64,000 nucleotides of DNA from Streptomyces sp. NBC_00390. Lineage in GTDB: Bacteria; Actinomycetota; Actinomycetes; Streptomycetales; Streptomycetaceae. Location of the stretch: assembly GCF_036057275.1 (NCBI RefSeq), contig NZ_CP107945.1, forward strand, positions 5,518,001 to 5,582,000. Reading direction: 5' to 3'. This document shows positions 28,735 through 37,726 of this stretch, piece by piece. A program made the position numbers and the translations under genes. Positions within the stretch are counted from its first letter, which is position 1; each line of letters starts with the position of its first letter. Under the pieces are notes generated by a model. That model was not told the DNA's origin, did not search any database, and saw nothing but the letters and a program-made list of their open reading frames with translations.

Positions 28735-29408
28735 CCCCGTCCGCGCCACTGCCCGTGCAGAGCCTGCATCTCGCCGACGCGAGGGAGGCGGAGGATCTCG
28801 CCGCCTTCCTCGCCCGGCTGATCCACTACGACCGCGCGGCAGCGGTCCGGCTCCAGGCGAGCGGTGGCGCGCTCGCCGTGTTCGGCCGTCCGCCGTCCTT
28901 CGAGGTGCTGGCGATCCGTACGGCACGCCTCGGCGAGGACGTGGAGCTGGACGTCACCGTCTCCGCGGGTGAGCTGCTGGAGTCCCTCGGCGGGACGGAC
29001 TGCGGCGTGCCCGCCGCAGTCACCGGTCCGCCGTGGGCGGGCCTGCTGCCTCCGCGCAGTGGCTGGCGCGAGCTGGCCGCACTGCCCGACGTGGATGCGA
29101 TGCGCGGCGCCGTGGCGGCCGCCGTCGCCGAGTTCCGTACCCGCGACGAGGCCCTGCCCGCCGCCCTCCGCACCCGTGCCGAGCGGGACCGGATCGGCCG
29201 CGAGATCTGGTCGCGTACCGTCGGCGGGACCGGGCTGCCGCTGCGCGCCGTGCACGCCGCGCAGTCACTGGGCTTTCTGCGCCCGGGAGTTCCGGTCGCG
29301 CTGCTGTCCGCCGGGGCCTGGCTGAGACTGCGTACGCCCTTCGGTTCGGTCGCGGTACGCACCACCGGGCTCGGCACGCTGAGCGTCACCCCCCGCCGAC
29401 CCGGCTGA
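28731..29408 (+). CDS. Conserved hypothetical protein
   Basis: 225 aa, cytoplasmic, Ala/Leu/Arg-rich, without recognised motifs. Starts at an ATG overlapping the thioesterase stop, so it is translationally coupled to it and to ettA. The N-terminal half (about 1-110) is compact with a mixed helix-strand pattern; the C-terminal half has EIWSRTVGGTGLPLRAVHA and a Val/Arg-rich end. No catalytic set is visible. I do not recognise the family. Confidence 0.75.
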   Translation: MTPSAPLPVQSLHLADAREAEDLAAFLARLIHYDRAAAVRLQASGGALAVFGRPPSFEVLAIRTARLGEDVELDVTVSAGELLESLGGTDCGVPAAVTGPPWAGLLPPRSGWRELAALPDVDAMRGAVAAAVAEFRTRDEALPAALRTRAERDRIGREIWSRTVGGTGLPLRAVHAAQSLGFLRPGVPVALLSAGAWLRLRTPFGSVAVRTTGLGTLSVTPRRPG

Positions 29409-29709
29409 CCCCGGCCCGAATGGGCAGGCGCGCAGCGGCAGCACCGCATGGTGCACCGGCGGGCGCGATGCGGCACGCCGCTGACCTGTCTCACGCTCGA
29501 CGCCCCGCCCGCAGACGGTGTTCGGCGAGGAATCCGTGTACACCGACGGCGTTTGTGCCGCGTACGCCTGGTTGCCGCCGCTGCGGCCCGGCACATCGGT
29601 CCATGCGGCGTACTTCGGCGGGAAGATCGCGGCGACCTCGCCGAGGAGCCCTGGTCGACCCGAAGATGTCCCGGATCGGGGCGTAGCGGCAAGGACACGG
29701 GAGAGACGT
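29409..29709. other. 301-bp gap, promoter region
   Basis: Frames running through it in both directions are continuations of out-of-frame readings. No hairpin or operator recognised. Holds the leader of the oxidase gene, with GGGAGAG at about 29698-29705. Confidence 0.5.
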
Positions 29710-30855
29710 ATGGCACCGGCGTACGACGTGATCGTTCTCGGACTCGGCGGTATGGGCAGCGCCGCCGCGGCGCACCTCGCCGCCAGGGGCACCCGCGTGC
29801 TCGGCCTGGAGCGGTTCGGCCCGGCGCACGACCGCGGCTCGAGCCACGGCGGGTCCCGGATCACCCGCCAGTCGTATCTCGAGGACCCCGCGTATGTGCC
29901 CCTGCTGCTGCGCGCCTACGAGCTGTACGAGCAGGTCGCGCGCGACACCGGCCGGGACATCGCCGTGCTGTGCGGCGGCGTGATGGTGGGCCGGCCCGAC
30001 TCCCGCACCGTCGCCGGCTCCCTGCGCTCGGCGCAGCAGTGGGATCTGCCCCACGAGATGCTCGACGCCAAGGAGATCCGCCGCCGCTTCCCGACCCTGA
30101 CACCCGGCGCCGGCGATGTGGCCCTCTACGAGGCACGGGCAGGCCTGTTGCGCCCCGAGAGCACTGTCGCCGCCCACCTCCAGCTCGCCGACCGGCACGG
30201 TGCCGACCTGCGGTTCGAGGAACCGGCCACGCGCTGGGAGTCCTTCGGCGGCGGCGTCCGGGTGCACACCGCGCAGGGCAGCTACAGCGCGGGCCATCTG
30301 GTGATCTGCCCGGGCGCCTGGGCCCCGCAGCTGCTCGCCGACCTCGGCGTGCCGGTGCGGGTGGAGCGCCAGGTCATGTACTGGTTCCAGCCGGACGGCG
30401 GCACCGGTCCATACCTCCCCGAACGGCATCCCGTCTACATCTGGGAGGACGCGGCCGGCGTCCAGATCTACGGTTTCCCGGCCATCGACGGGCCGGACGG
30501 CGGCGTGAAGGTCGCGTTCTTCCGGCAGGGCGGCACGCCCTGCACCCCGGACACCATCGACCGCACGGTCCACGACCACGAAGTGGCGGCCATGGCGCGG
30601 CAGACGAGCAAGTTCCTCCCCGGCCTGCCGGCCACCTTCCTGTCCGCCGCCACCTGCATGTACTCCAGCACCCCCGACGAGCACTTCGTCATCGCACGCC
30701 ACCCCGCCCACCCGGACACGGTCAGCGTCGCCTGCGGCTTCTCCGGGCACGGCTTCAAGTTCGTCACCGTCGTCGGTGAGATCCTCGCCGACCTCGCCCT
30801 GACCGGTGCCACCAGCCATCCCATCGACCTGTTCGCCCCAGGGAGGCCGCTGTGA
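29710..30855 (+). CDS. solA: FAD-dependent N-methyl-L-tryptophan oxidase / sarcosine oxidase-like
   Basis: 381 aa, typical for monomeric sarcosine oxidases. N-terminal FAD-binding GLGGMGSAAAAHLA (about residues 10-23), then LERFGPAHDRGSSHG, the region leading to flavin contact that marks SolA/MSOX proteins. Near the end is CMYSSTPDEHFVI, with the cysteine at the usual position of covalent 8-alpha-S-cysteinyl FAD attachment, and then CGFSGHGFKF. Oxidative demethylation of an N-methyl amino acid, giving formaldehyde and peroxide. The exact substrate cannot be told. Start ATG follows GGGAGAG; longer in-frame leader ignored. Converges on the ABC ATPase. Confidence 0.9.
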   Translation: MAPAYDVIVLGLGGMGSAAAAHLAARGTRVLGLERFGPAHDRGSSHGGSRITRQSYLEDPAYVPLLLRAYELYEQVARDTGRDIAVLCGGVMVGRPDSRTVAGSLRSAQQWDLPHEMLDAKEIRRRFPTLTPGAGDVALYEARAGLLRPESTVAAHLQLADRHGADLRFEEPATRWESFGGGVRVHTAQGSYSAGHLVICPGAWAPQLLADLGVPVRVERQVMYWFQPDGGTGPYLPERHPVYIWEDAAGVQIYGFPAIDGPDGGVKVAFFRQGGTPCTPDTIDRTVHDHEVAAMARQTSKFLPGLPATFLSAATCMYSSTPDEHFVIARHPAHPDTVSVACGFSGHGFKFVTVVGEILADLALTGATSHPIDLFAPGRPL

Positions 30856-30896
30856 CGTCCAGCGGTGGGCACCACACAGGCGCTTTCCACACCTGG

Positions 30897-30912
30897 CCGG
30901 CCGAACGGCCGG
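30897..30912. terminator. Weak convergent hairpin
   Basis: CCGGCCG-AA-CGGCCGG between solA and the ABC ATPase gene; 6-7-bp stem with tight loop. Candidate only. Confidence 0.4.
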
Positions 30913-30928
30913 ACCAGGGCCACCAGGA

Positions 30929-31768
30929 CTAGTGATCGGCGTCGTCCGGCCACACCCCGATGTGGTCCTGCTCCAGCTCCAGCATCACCCGGTGCTCCAT
31001 CCCCAGCGCCGCCGTGTACTCGGCCGGGAGCTGGAGCCGGCCGGCCCGGTCCAGCATCGCGTACTCGCGCGCCACCACCGATTCCCGGCCTTCGGCGTCG
31101 ATCTCCGTGCGGCGCAGCACCTCGGAGGACGTGCGGCCGTCGCGGATCGCGACCGTACGCCGCACCTCGCTCGCCACCGCCTGGTCATGGGTGACGATCA
31201 CGACGGTGGTGCCCAGCTCCTCGTTCGCGCGGCGGAACGCGGTGAAGACCTGCTCGCCGGTCGCCGAGTCCAGCTCGCCGGTCGGCTCGTCCGCGAGCAG
31301 TACGGCAGGGGAGTTGGCGAGGGCGACGGCGATCGCCGTGCGCTGCTGCTGGCCGCCGGACATCTGATGCGGCCGCCGGTCCCGGCAGTCGGCGACGCCG
31401 AGCATCGCCAGCAGCTCCTGGGCCCGCTCGGCCTTCTTCCTCGAACGCCCCTTCAACTGCATCGGCAGGGCGACATTCTGAGCTGCGGTCAGATACGGGA
31501 GCAGATTGCGGGCGGTCTGCTGCCAGACGAATCCGACGACTTCCCGGCGGTAGCGCAGCCGTGCCTTCGCGTCCATCGCGAGCAGATCGCAGCCCGCGAC
31601 CTTCGCGGCACCGGCGGACGGCACGTCCAGCCCGGCCAGGATGTTCATCAGGGTCGACTTGCCGCTGCCGGACGCGCCGACCAGGGCCATCAACTCGCCC
31701 TCCTTGACGAGGAGATCGAGCCCCTGGAGCGCCTGTACCTCCACCCCGTCGGTGGAGAAGATCCGCAC
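30929..31768 (-). CDS. MacB/LolD-type ABC ATPase with AbrB-like C-terminal tail
   Basis: 279 aa from a GTG; sequence upstream of it stays open a little, so the true start may be some codons earlier. Walker A GASGSGKST (about 31-39), Q-loop WQQTARNLLPY, signature MSGGQQQR, Walker B VLLADEPTGELD, H-loop VTHD. These are MacB/LolD class features. About 45 residues are appended: YAMLDRAGRLQLPAEY and LGMEHRVMLELEQDHIGV, which look like one SpoVT/AbrB beta-hairpin unit. No FtsX-type permease is next to it on either side, unusual for this class. Either it serves a distant permease or has another role. Confidence 0.88.
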   Translation of the reverse strand: MRIFSTDGVEVQALQGLDLLVKEGELMALVGASGSGKSTLMNILAGLDVPSAGAAKVAGCDLLAMDAKARLRYRREVVGFVWQQTARNLLPYLTAAQNVALPMQLKGRSRKKAERAQELLAMLGVADCRDRRPHQMSGGQQQRTAIAVALANSPAVLLADEPTGELDSATGEQVFTAFRRANEELGTTVVIVTHDQAVASEVRRTVAIRDGRTSSEVLRRTEIDAEGRESVVAREYAMLDRAGRLQLPAEYTAALGMEHRVMLELEQDHIGVWPDDADH

Positions 31769-31877
31769 CAGCCGGTCGCCCCGCTTGCGGGGCCACCTTG
31801 ATCGGATCGTGACCGTTATCCGAGACCGGATGACCGCATTCCGTGCCGCATACGGCCCGGGACGCGCACAGGAATGA

Positions 31878-32276
31878 TCAGCGGTTCACCATGGACGCCG
31901 CGGCATAGGTGAGATAGCCCCACAGCTGCCGCTCGTGCTCCTCGGAGAGGCCGAGCTCCTCGACCGCCTCCCGCATGTGCTTGAGCCAGGCGTCGTGAGC
32001 CGCCTTGTCGACGGTGAAGGGCGCGTGCCGCATCCGCAGCCGGGGGTGGCCGCGGTTGTCGCTGTAGGTGCGGGGCCCGCCCCAGTACTGGATCAGGAAC
32101 AGCGCCAGCCGCTCCTCGGCCGGGCCCAGGTCCTCCTCGGGGTACATCGGCCGCAGCAGCGGGTCGTCCGCGACGCCCTGGTAGAAGCGGTGGACGAGAC
32201 GCCGGAAGGTCTCCTCGCCGCCGACCTGCTCGTAGAAGGTCTGCTCCTCAAGTGTCCCGCGCGGAATCTCAGTCAC
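31878..32276 (-). CDS. glbO: Truncated haemoglobin (group II, GlbO-like)
   Basis: 132 aa, the size of group II 2-on-2 globins. Visible features: FYEQVGGEETFRRLV at helix A/B, FYQGVADDPLLRPMYPEEDL covering B10 Tyr through the CD loop, WGGPRTYSDNRGHPRLRMRH with the proximal His in helix F, and Trp G8 in HDAWLKHM. Group II globins bind oxygen tightly and detoxify NO or peroxide. GTG start; no strong ribosome-binding site. Cytoplasmic haem protein. Divergent from the methyltransferase gene. Confidence 0.93.
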   Translation of the reverse strand: MTEIPRGTLEEQTFYEQVGGEETFRRLVHRFYQGVADDPLLRPMYPEEDLGPAEERLALFLIQYWGGPRTYSDNRGHPRLRMRHAPFTVDKAAHDAWLKHMREAVEELGLSEEHERQLWGYLTYAAASMVNR

Positions 32277-32416
32277 ATGCCCATGGTCTCAGACGCACCG
32301 GCCGAGGACTCCAGGCCTAGGACCGCCGGGATCTGCCGTGATCGTCCGCTGCTTTTCGCGGTCCAGCAGGGGGCCGGTGGCTCGCCTCGGCGGCGGCAGC
32401 GCAGGAAAGTGGAGGC

Positions 32417-33418
32417 ATGGGCGCACCCCCGGACCCGTTCGCCGAAGCCGCCGCCGCGCAGCGGATGTCCCTGGTGCGCCAGATCGTGGCCGGCGGCGGA
32501 CTGACCGACCCGGCTTGGCGGGCGGCGTTCGAGCACGTGCCCAGGCACCTGTTCGTGCCGTACTACTTCGGCACGGCATGGGGCACGACATCGGGCGCGT
32601 ACGAGCGTCTGTGGTGCGAGGACGCCGATCCGGGGCGCCGGGACCGCTGGTTGCGGGGGGCGTACGCGGACACCCCGCTCGCCACCCGGGTGCGCGACGG
32701 CGAGCTGCTGTCCTCCAGCAGCCAGCCCTCACTGATGGCGCTGATGCTGGACGCCCTGGAGGTCACCGACGGGGACACCGCCCTGGAGATCGGTGCGGGC
32801 AGCGGCTACAACGCCGCGCTGCTCGCGCACCGGCTCGGGGACGCGTCGGTGACCACCGTCGACCTGGACCCCGAGATCACCGAGTCCGCTCGCCGTCATC
32901 TGGCGGCAGCCGGCTTCCGGCCCGCGGTGGTCACCGGCGACGGGGCGCGCGGCTGCCCCGAGCACGCGCCCTTCGACTGCATCATCGCGACCTGCACCCT
33001 GCCGTCCGTGCCCGCGGCATGGCTGCCGCAGTGCAGTACGGGCGCCCGGATCGTGGCTCCCCTGTCCACCGGTCTGATCGCGCTGCGGGTCTCGGGCGAC
33101 GGGAGCGCCCGCAGGGCCGAGGGTCATTTCCTGCGGACGTCGGCGTACTTCGTACCCCTGCGCGGTGGCGCGGTGCCCGCGCCGGGAAGGCCCGGCCGGA
33201 TGCCCCGGCGAGTGATCGACAACGACCTGTTCCGTTTCCTGGTGACCCTGACCGCGGGCAGCCTCGACCCGCACGAGGCGCTCTCCCTGTGGGAACGCGA
33301 GCGACATCCGCAGCGCAACCGCTTCGGTGTCACGGTCAGCGGCGACCACCAGTGGGCCTGGCTGGACGACCCCGAGGGTCCGTACGCCTGGCCGCTCGGG
33401 GTCGAGCAGCCCGAGTAG
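32417..33418 (+). CDS. PCMT-like SAM-dependent methyltransferase
   Basis: 333 aa; ATG next to a GGAGG. Residues ~15-75 form a leader with HVPRHLFVPYYF, as in protein-L-isoaspartate methyltransferases. The SAM-binding motif ALEIGAGSGYNAALLA is near 120-135, the acidic strand TVDLDPE follows, then CIIATCTLPSVP. The ~110-residue C-terminal extension is longer than in classical PCMT. Such actinobacterial PCMT-like enzymes include ones that modify ribosomal peptides, but no precursor or cyclase is nearby, so the substrate remains open. Confidence 0.85.
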   Translation: MGAPPDPFAEAAAAQRMSLVRQIVAGGGLTDPAWRAAFEHVPRHLFVPYYFGTAWGTTSGAYERLWCEDADPGRRDRWLRGAYADTPLATRVRDGELLSSSSQPSLMALMLDALEVTDGDTALEIGAGSGYNAALLAHRLGDASVTTVDLDPEITESARRHLAAAGFRPAVVTGDGARGCPEHAPFDCIIATCTLPSVPAAWLPQCSTGARIVAPLSTGLIALRVSGDGSARRAEGHFLRTSAYFVPLRGGAVPAPGRPGRMPRRVIDNDLFRFLVTLTAGSLDPHEALSLWERERHPQRNRFGVTVSGDHQWAWLDDPEGPYAWPLGVEQPE

Positions 33419-33556
33419 GCCGCCCGCCGCCCCACGGGATCCGTCCCTGCCGAGCGGGTCCGCAGCGCGCCCGTGCCGCCGGTCGGCGACCGTCTGCTGC
33501 CGCGCGCCGGGGTTCTCGCCGAGCGGCGAGGGGCGGTGGGGGTCACAGGCGTGGCG

Positions 33557-33587
33557 GCGCACCCGCCCCGGGTGGGGAGGGGTGCGC
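33557..33587. terminator. Bidirectional terminator
   Basis: GCGCACCC-g-CCCC, 4-nt loop, GGGG-a-(g)GGGTGCGC: 12 pairs with small bulges, between the convergent methyltransferase and FHA genes. Confidence 0.7.
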
Positions 33588-33613
33588 TGCGCAGCTCGCC
33601 GCGCCCCGCGGGA

Positions 33614-34771
33614 TCAGCCGCGGCGGACCGTGATCGTCGTCCAGGCGCCCACATGCACCCGGTCGCCGTCGTTCAGCGGGACCGGGACGTAGGGCTGGAT
33701 CGGGTCCTCGGCGCCGTTCAGCGTCGTGCCGTTGGTGGAGTTCTGGTCGACGACCGCCCAGGAACCGTCGGGCTGCTGCACCAGCACCGCGTGCTGGTGG
33801 GAGACGCCCGGGTCCTCCGGCGGCACGGACAGGTCGATGTCCGGGGACTCGCCCGTGGAGTGCCGGCGGCGGCCGATCGTGATCTGGTTCCCGGTGAGCG
33901 GCAGATGCTGCTCGGGGGAGTACGCGGGCAGATTCAGCCCCGTTGCCTCCGGGCCGCTGCGCTGCATCATCGCGAGGAAGTAATCACGGTCCGGCCCGAT
34001 CACGGCCGTCCAGCCCGCCGGGGCGGACGGGTACTGCTGCTGGCCCGGGTGCTGACCCTGCTGCTGACCCGGGTGCTGACCGTGCTGCGGAGGCATCGGC
34101 TGCTGCTGGAACTGCTGCGGAGCCCCCTGGAAGCCCTGGGGACCCTGCGGGGCCTGGCTGTGCGAGGGCGGCGGCAGCATCCAGTCGTCACCGCCGCCCG
34201 TCTGCTGCGGCTGCGGCGGCGCGGGCGGAGCCGGCTGCTGGAAGACGGGCGGTGCAGGGGGGCCCGGCTGCTGCGGCGGCGCGGGCGGCGGACCGCCCTG
34301 CTGGAACGCGTGCGGCGGCTGGCCCAGCGGCTCGGCCGGCCGGTTCATCTGCGACGGCCGCGACTGCTGGTACTCGTACGGATCACGCTGCTGCGGAGGC
34401 GGCGGAGGCCCCTGCTGCTGCGGCGGCCCGGGCGGGCCCGGCTGGGACTGGAAGCCGGGCGGGAGGTTCAGCCCGGGCGACTGCTGCGGGGCCGGGGCGA
34501 GAGGCGTGTAGGACGTGGCCGTATTGGTGAGGAAGTTGTACCGGCACTCCTCGCAGAACGGGGCCATGGCCTCGCGCGGCGTACGGCACTGCGGGCACAG
34601 CTCCGCCTGGGCGGTGGCGTTCGGATCACCGGGGCCCGGGTAGCCGTACCCGGGCGGTGGCGGGGGAGGCGGCGGGAAGCCGCCGGGAGCGCCGGAGGGC
34701 GCCATGCGATGGCCGCAGACCTCGCACCAGTCATCGGAACCCGACTGGTGTCCGTTCGGGCAGGTCGGCAT
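33614..34771 (-). CDS. Zinc-ribbon / Pro-Gln-rich / FHA domain protein
   Basis: 385 aa. Two zinc ribbons: CPNGHQ...CEVCGH (residues 4-20) and CPQCRTP...CEECRY (about 59-78). A long Pro/Gln/Gly-rich linker (about 85-275) includes short repeats like QHPGQQQ. The C-terminal FHA domain (about 290-385) has ITIGRRR, VSHQHAVL and NSTNGTTLNG, the phosphothreonine-binding loops. Last gene of the kinase array, 74 bp after the vWA gene. In mycobacteria and corynebacteria the PknG target is a small FHA protein (GarA/OdhI); this larger FHA protein is a good candidate reader or substrate in the same module, by inference. Cytoplasmic. Confidence 0.9.
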   Translation of the reverse strand: MPTCPNGHQSGSDDWCEVCGHRMAPSGAPGGFPPPPPPPPGYGYPGPGDPNATAQAELCPQCRTPREAMAPFCEECRYNFLTNTATSYTPLAPAPQQSPGLNLPPGFQSQPGPPGPPQQQGPPPPPQQRDPYEYQQSRPSQMNRPAEPLGQPPHAFQQGGPPPAPPQQPGPPAPPVFQQPAPPAPPQPQQTGGGDDWMLPPPSHSQAPQGPQGFQGAPQQFQQQPMPPQHGQHPGQQQGQHPGQQQYPSAPAGWTAVIGPDRDYFLAMMQRSGPEATGLNLPAYSPEQHLPLTGNQITIGRRRHSTGESPDIDLSVPPEDPGVSHQHAVLVQQPDGSWAVVDQNSTNGTTLNGAEDPIQPYVPVPLNDGDRVHVGAWTTITVRRG

Positions 34772-34845
34772 GTCGGCGCTTCCCCCTCTCCTCGTCCGGC
34801 CCGTGGGCCGTCAATACGTCGTGTGATACGTCGTGCTCGTGCGGG

Positions 34846-36204
34846 CTACTTCTTGACGCGAACCGTCTTCGTGGAGCGCGTTTCGAGGGTCATCTCGTCC
34901 GCCTCCGCGACCTTTGCCTTCAGTCGCACAGTACCTGTCGCCGCATCGACGACATCCACCACCTTCGAAAGCAGTTTCGCAGTGTCCTCGTTCCCGGACT
35001 TCGCCGCGAGCTGCACGGCGCGACCCAGCTTGGCCGTCGCGCCGTCGAAATCACCCGACTTGCGGGCCTGTAGCCCCTGTTGGATGACCTGCGCCAGTTC
35101 GGCCTGTCCCGTGTAGTGCGCGACCTGCGGATTGATCGAGGTCGACGCCGTCAGATCGTCCGTCCACACCGCCCGTACAAGGCCCTGCGACAGCACCTGG
35201 GGAGCGCCTCCGTCCGCCGCCGGAACGATCAGTGACACCCGGGCCGCCAGCATCTCCCGGCCGACCCCGGCATCGGGCACATGGACGCACACGTGGTAGT
35301 CGCGCGACTCGTCGCCCCACGAGCCGGTCGGGTAGTCCCCGGCCCGGGGTCCCGCCTCGCTGCGCCGCCCCGTCAGGTCCTCGACCGTCGGCGCGACCTG
35401 CTTGACGTACTTGATCTCCACCCCGACAGGCGTCCACAGCCGCAGCGCCACATCCGCGACCTCCTTGCCCATCGCGTTCGCCATCATCTGTGTGAAGTCC
35501 GCGGCCAGACCGCTCGGGTCGGCGACGATGTCCGCCGTGCCCAGCAGAGCGGAGGCGATGCCGGTGACCTCCTTGACCTCCCAGTCGGTGCCGACGCCGC
35601 GGGCGTCGCACGTGAAGCGTCCCGCGCAGGCGTCCAGGGCGGCCCGCAGGTCCTCGGGCGACTCGTGCTCGTTGCGCCCGTCGGTGAGCAGGATCCCGTG
35701 CCGGATCGGCTTGTCGGAGGAGGCCAGCAGCCGGTCCGCCAGCGCCAGCCAGGTGCCGATCGCGGTGCCGCCTCCGGCGCTCAGCCTGCGCAGCGCCTCC
35801 TTGGCCTGGGCGCGGGTCCCGTCATCGGCGACAGCAAGCCGCCCGCCGCCCGGGTAGACCTCGGTCGCCTGATGCGTCCCGGCAACCACCGCGAAGGCGA
35901 CGCCGTCGCGGAGGGTGTCGATCGCCGCGGCCGTGGCGTCCCGCGCGTTGCGCATCTTGGTCGGCGGGTAGTCCATCGAGCCGGAGCAGTCGACCATGAT
36001 CACCACCGCGGCGCCGGCCGGCTGCCCGGGTATCTGCCCAGGGGACACGGACGCCGCGGTGAGCGGCGCGCCGCCGCTCGTGCCGCCTCCGGTGGAGGTG
36101 ACGGTGACGATCGCGTTGACCTCGCGGCCGCCTTCCGGCAGGTACTCGTTCTGGTACACGTCGACGGCGAACTGCGGCACCGGGGACTTGGAGAAAACGG
36201 CCAT
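34846..36204 (-). CDS. vWA domain protein of the kinase array
   Basis: 452 aa without signal peptide. vWA domain at about residues 60-235 with MIDAS DCSGSM near 73 and LLTDGRNEHE near 175. A beta-rich middle (about 240-345) is followed by a helical C-terminal third ending in an Asp/Ala-rich stretch and a basic tail. Cytoplasmic metal-dependent adhesion-type domain, possibly a scaffold for phosphorylated partners. Between the PP2C gene (130-bp gap) and the FHA gene. Similar vWA-PP2C-FHA sets accompany bacterial kinase systems such as tellurite-type and secretion-linked signalling. Confidence 0.88.
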   Translation of the reverse strand: MAVFSKSPVPQFAVDVYQNEYLPEGGREVNAIVTVTSTGGGTSGGAPLTAASVSPGQIPGQPAGAAVVIMVDCSGSMDYPPTKMRNARDATAAAIDTLRDGVAFAVVAGTHQATEVYPGGGRLAVADDGTRAQAKEALRRLSAGGGTAIGTWLALADRLLASSDKPIRHGILLTDGRNEHESPEDLRAALDACAGRFTCDARGVGTDWEVKEVTGIASALLGTADIVADPSGLAADFTQMMANAMGKEVADVALRLWTPVGVEIKYVKQVAPTVEDLTGRRSEAGPRAGDYPTGSWGDESRDYHVCVHVPDAGVGREMLAARVSLIVPAADGGAPQVLSQGLVRAVWTDDLTASTSINPQVAHYTGQAELAQVIQQGLQARKSGDFDGATAKLGRAVQLAAKSGNEDTAKLLSKVVDVVDAATGTVRLKAKVAEADEMTLETRSTKTVRVKK

Positions 36205-36334
36205 CTGTCTTCGGACTCCTCGGGACTCCCGCCTGGGCGGAGAGAAACATCACGTCAGGTCTGTTCGGAGCGGGGTCGGGGCCGCCCCGCGGGCTCCGGG
36301 CGACGGACAGGGCCGGTGACCGACAAAGCGGGAC

Positions 36335-37723
36335 TCATGCCTTGTCGTATGCCGATCCTGCCCCCGGCTGCGGCACGGCGAACGGCAGCACCGCCACTGT
36401 TACGTTGTCGTGGCCGCCGCCGTCGAGCGCATGACCGACCAGCACCTGCGCACTGTGCAGCGGCCGGTCGGCAGCGTCCGGCGGGACCGCACGGGCCATG
36501 TCGTCAGCGCCTTCGGCGTAGTTCCACAGGCCGTCCGTGCAGACCACGACCACTCCGGAGCGGTCCGGCTTGAACGACGCGGTGTGCGGCTCCAGTTCGT
36601 ACGCGTCGGCACCCAGCCAGCCCGTGATGGCGTGGGCACGCTCGTCCGCGTACGCCTCCGCCTCGTTCATCAGGCCGGCCGCCACCATCTGCGCGGCCCA
36701 GGAGTCGTCCTCTGTCAGCCGGGCCGGCGGACCTGTGCGGTCGTCCGGCACCCAGTAGGCGCGGCTGTCGCCGACCCAGCCGACCACCAGCAGACCGCCG
36801 GCCGCGACGGCGCCGACGATCGTGCACGCCGGTGCGTTCTGATGGCGGTTGGGGTCGTGCTCCATGGCCTCGCCGCCACCTGCCTCGGTGGCGAGGGAGT
36901 TGACGGCGGTGGCGGCCGCGACGATCGCCTCGTGCATGGCCTGCTGCGGGTGGGTGCCCCGGGGCAGGGCCGCCAGCAGTTCCTCGTTGGCGGCCCGGGC
37001 GGCGGCGGCCGACGCCTCGTCCGGGCGGGTCGCCGAGGACACTCCGTCACAGACGACCGCGACGACGGCCGGTGAGCCGTCCGGCAGGGCCGTGGACGAG
37101 ACCGCGAACGAGTCCTCGTTGCGGTGGTGGCGCAGACCGCGGTCGCTCACCGCGGCGACCGAGCCGAGCTCCTGCTCCATGTGGTCGCGTTCGCGTGGCT
37201 GGGCATGGCCGCAGTTCTCGCAGTAGCCGTCGTTGTCCACCCGGCCCGCCCGGCACGCCACACAGAGCGTGGCGGCCGCCTCGGGCACGGGGAGGGGCCG
37301 GTCGGCGGCACGCGGGTCCGCGGCCACGGCTGTGCCCGGCTGCGGTGCGGGCAGCTCGAAGTCCCCGGTGACATCAGCAGCCGCCGGGTGCCCCGGCGGC
37401 TGCCCGGCCGCAGCGCCCGGCGACGCGGCCGCCCGGTGGTCGTGGCGCACGCCGGGACCCGGCAGCGCGCCGCCGTCCGAGTCCGTGCCCGGCAGATCAC
37501 TCGGCACATGGGCCTGGTCAGGTGTGCCCGTACCCGCGCTCCCGTCCGCCGCCGGCCAGGCAACGGCCGGGCCGATGGCGAGAGTCGGACGGTCCTGCCC
37601 CGACGGGGCGGGCACGGCCGACAGGTCGTACCCGCATGCGCCGCAGAAGCGGTCGGCAGGCTCCAGTGGCTCCTCGCAGCTGGGGCAGGACGCTCCGGCC
37701 GCAGGCTCGTGAATCCGCGACAT
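36335..37723 (-). CDS. PP2C-type Ser/Thr phosphatase with zinc ribbons
   Basis: 462 aa. N-terminal zinc ribbon CPSCEEPL...CGACGY (residues ~13-31), a disordered Pro/Ala/Gly linker, a second ribbon CVACRAG...CENCGH (about 153-172), then a PP2C domain (about 185-455): SDRGLRHHRNEDSF (metal/active-site Arg-Asn-Glu-Asp), VVCDGVSS, GWVGDSRAYW, VCTDGLWN, and GGHDNVTVAVL, all canonical metal-binding Asp motifs. It should reverse phosphorylation by the kinase encoded 3 nt upstream. ATG 37723 is used; a TTG directly before is possible. Confidence 0.93.
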   Translation of the reverse strand: MSRIHEPAAGASCPSCEEPLEPADRFCGACGYDLSAVPAPSGQDRPTLAIGPAVAWPAADGSAGTGTPDQAHVPSDLPGTDSDGGALPGPGVRHDHRAAASPGAAAGQPPGHPAAADVTGDFELPAPQPGTAVAADPRAADRPLPVPEAAATLCVACRAGRVDNDGYCENCGHAQPRERDHMEQELGSVAAVSDRGLRHHRNEDSFAVSSTALPDGSPAVVAVVCDGVSSATRPDEASAAAARAANEELLAALPRGTHPQQAMHEAIVAAATAVNSLATEAGGGEAMEHDPNRHQNAPACTIVGAVAAGGLLVVGWVGDSRAYWVPDDRTGPPARLTEDDSWAAQMVAAGLMNEAEAYADERAHAITGWLGADAYELEPHTASFKPDRSGVVVVCTDGLWNYAEGADDMARAVPPDAADRPLHSAQVLVGHALDGGGHDNVTVAVLPFAVPQPGAGSAYDKA

Positions 37724-37726
37724 CAA

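Noticed and set aside
29265..29864. 199-codon minus-strand frame across the gap before the oxidase gene
   Set aside because: Overlaps two genes with strong motifs, Arg/Pro/Ser-rich, typical antisense noise.
33614..34771. Pro/Gln-rich tandem codons in the FHA gene considered as a CRISPR or satellite array
   Set aside because: Units are in-frame amino-acid repeats of 6-8 codons with no spacers; explained by protein low complexity.
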